Assembly: GCA_030533405.1 (NCBI GenBank)
Contig: JAUNJF010000002.1
Location: 73,339 to 137,338, forward strand
From: Eubacteriales bacterium
GTDB taxonomy: Bacteria; Bacillota; Clostridia; Lachnospirales; Lachnospiraceae
DNA: 64,000 bases
Direction: 5' to 3'
In this document: in pieces, positions 63,558 to 64,000 of the stretch
How the letters are laid out: each line of letters starts with the position of its first letter
How positions within the stretch are numbered: position 1 is the stretch's first letter
Program-made: the position numbers and the translations under genes
The notes under the pieces: model-generated
What the model saw: only the letters and a program-made list of their open reading frames with translations
The model's database searches: none
Told to the model about the DNA's origin: nothing

Positions 63558-64000
63558 CTATACTTCCAATCCCTGTGCAATAAAGCTATCCACCAAACGC
63601 TTGTACATATCTGGCAAATCATATCTTGGTTCCCAGCCAAGACCCTTTAACTTATCTGCATTTAAGTGCATTGCCACATCTGGTGCATATCCATATGTGA
63701 GCTGATCCTCTGGTATATCAAATACTACTTTGACATCGCCATTTCCAATCGTATCAGCTACCATTTTCGCCATATCCTTAATCTGAATCGTTGTATTCGG
63801 ATTTGCGATTGTATATACCTCTCCGTCATTTCCTTTTAACAATACTGTCAAAATTCCAAGTACTGCATCCGCAGTATAACAATAATTACCTGTTGACTCT
63901 CCCTTTGTATGAAGCACAATATCTTTCTTGCCGAGTGCACTCTTTGCGAACTGTGCAAATACACGACCTTCATCCTTTGATACACCCGCACCAAAGGTCT
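63558..64000 (-). CDS. NAD-dependent epimerase/dehydratase (partial, C-terminal part)
   Basis: An extended short-chain dehydrogenase that modifies a nucleotide sugar; only the C-terminal part is inside the window. The frame is open to the right edge. It reads TFGAGVSKDEGRVFAQFAKSALG, then KGESTGNYCYTADAVLGILTVL, GEVYTIANPNTTIQIKDMA and LNADKLKGLGWEPRYDL, typical of the substrate-binding half of GalE/UGD-like epimerases. The Rossmann P-loop and YXXXK motif lie outside. The gene leads into the wall-polymer transferase, so it probably supplies a sugar nucleotide to that pathway. Confidence 0.9.
   Translation of the reverse strand, partial: TFGAGVSKDEGRVFAQFAKSALGKKDIVLHTKGESTGNYCYTADAVLGILTVLLKGNDGEVYTIANPNTTIQIKDMAKMVADTIGNGDVKVVFDIPEDQLTYGYAPDVAMHLNADKLKGLGWEPRYDLPDMYKRLVDSFIAQGLEV

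Overview
The window looks like an ordinary, AT-rich chromosomal stretch from an anaerobic, spore-forming member of the Clostridia, most likely the family Lachnospiraceae. The evidence is the sporulation genes (spoVT, yabP, yabQ, spoIIE), the [FeFe]-hydrogenase maturases HydE and HydG, the anaerobic ribonucleotide reductase NrdD, a bifid-shunt phosphoketolase, an HPr kinase next to a ROK glucokinase, and a DUF4358-MBOAT-DHHW set. Most genes lie on the minus strand. I see no prophage, CRISPR array or intact insertion sequence.

Layout. 0-4.2 kb (minus): a carbon-control and wall operon, hprK-glcK-murB-rapZ, preceded by a Gx-type membrane protein and a NusG-domain-II protein. 4.3-8.5 kb (minus): an unlisted 52-residue membrane protein, then ftsH-uvrC. 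8.6-10.3 kb (plus): pyrG with its own promoter and a terminator shared with a converging corrinoid pair (cobO plus a putative B12-dependent methionine synthase activation protein). 11.7-16.2 kb (plus): lysA, plsC, hydE, hydG. 16.2-21 kb: a GH25 lipoprotein, a cold-shock protein, a 42-residue membrane protein coupled to a Ca2+/Na+ antiporter, and nrdD behind paired NrdR-like boxes. 21.2-25.6 kb (minus): a four-gene signalling cluster: GAF-GGDEF diguanylate cyclase, TIR/zinc-ribbon/helix-turn-helix protein, REC-coupled class III nucleotidyl cyclase, and an unrecognised protein with an internal duplication. This is the best candidate for an undescribed system. 25.7-30.3 kb (minus): a secreted LRR/FnIII protein, a sugar isomerase-like TIM barrel, two tRNAs and a GH13 amylase.

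30.7-39 kb (minus) holds the conserved block hup-rqcP-yabP-yabQ-divIC-spoIIE-tilS-hpt-ftsH, with spoVT upstream. Candidate sigma-E and sigma-G promoters precede yabP and spoVT. 39-45.7 kb: a Cache-type diguanylate cyclase, a MATE transporter, a LacI-like sensor fused to GGDEF, a Nudix hydrolase, a DUF3298 protein and a Dabb protein. 45.7-46.1 kb: a structured or decayed non-coding stretch and tRNA-Leu(CAG). 46.1-49.4 kb: the DUF4358-MBOAT-DHHW surface-acylation set. 49.5-54.8 kb: a soluble hybrid histidine kinase, an orphan PTS EIIC, YolD and a Y-family polymerase, behind a 225-bp inverted repeat. 55-64 kb: GH127 arabinofuranosidase, phosphoketolase, acyltransferase, a CDP-glycerol glycerophosphotransferase-like protein and a partial NAD-dependent epimerase.

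Starts were set from visible Shine-Dalgarno sites, so many differ from the longest open frame. All family calls come from reading motifs; no database search was run.
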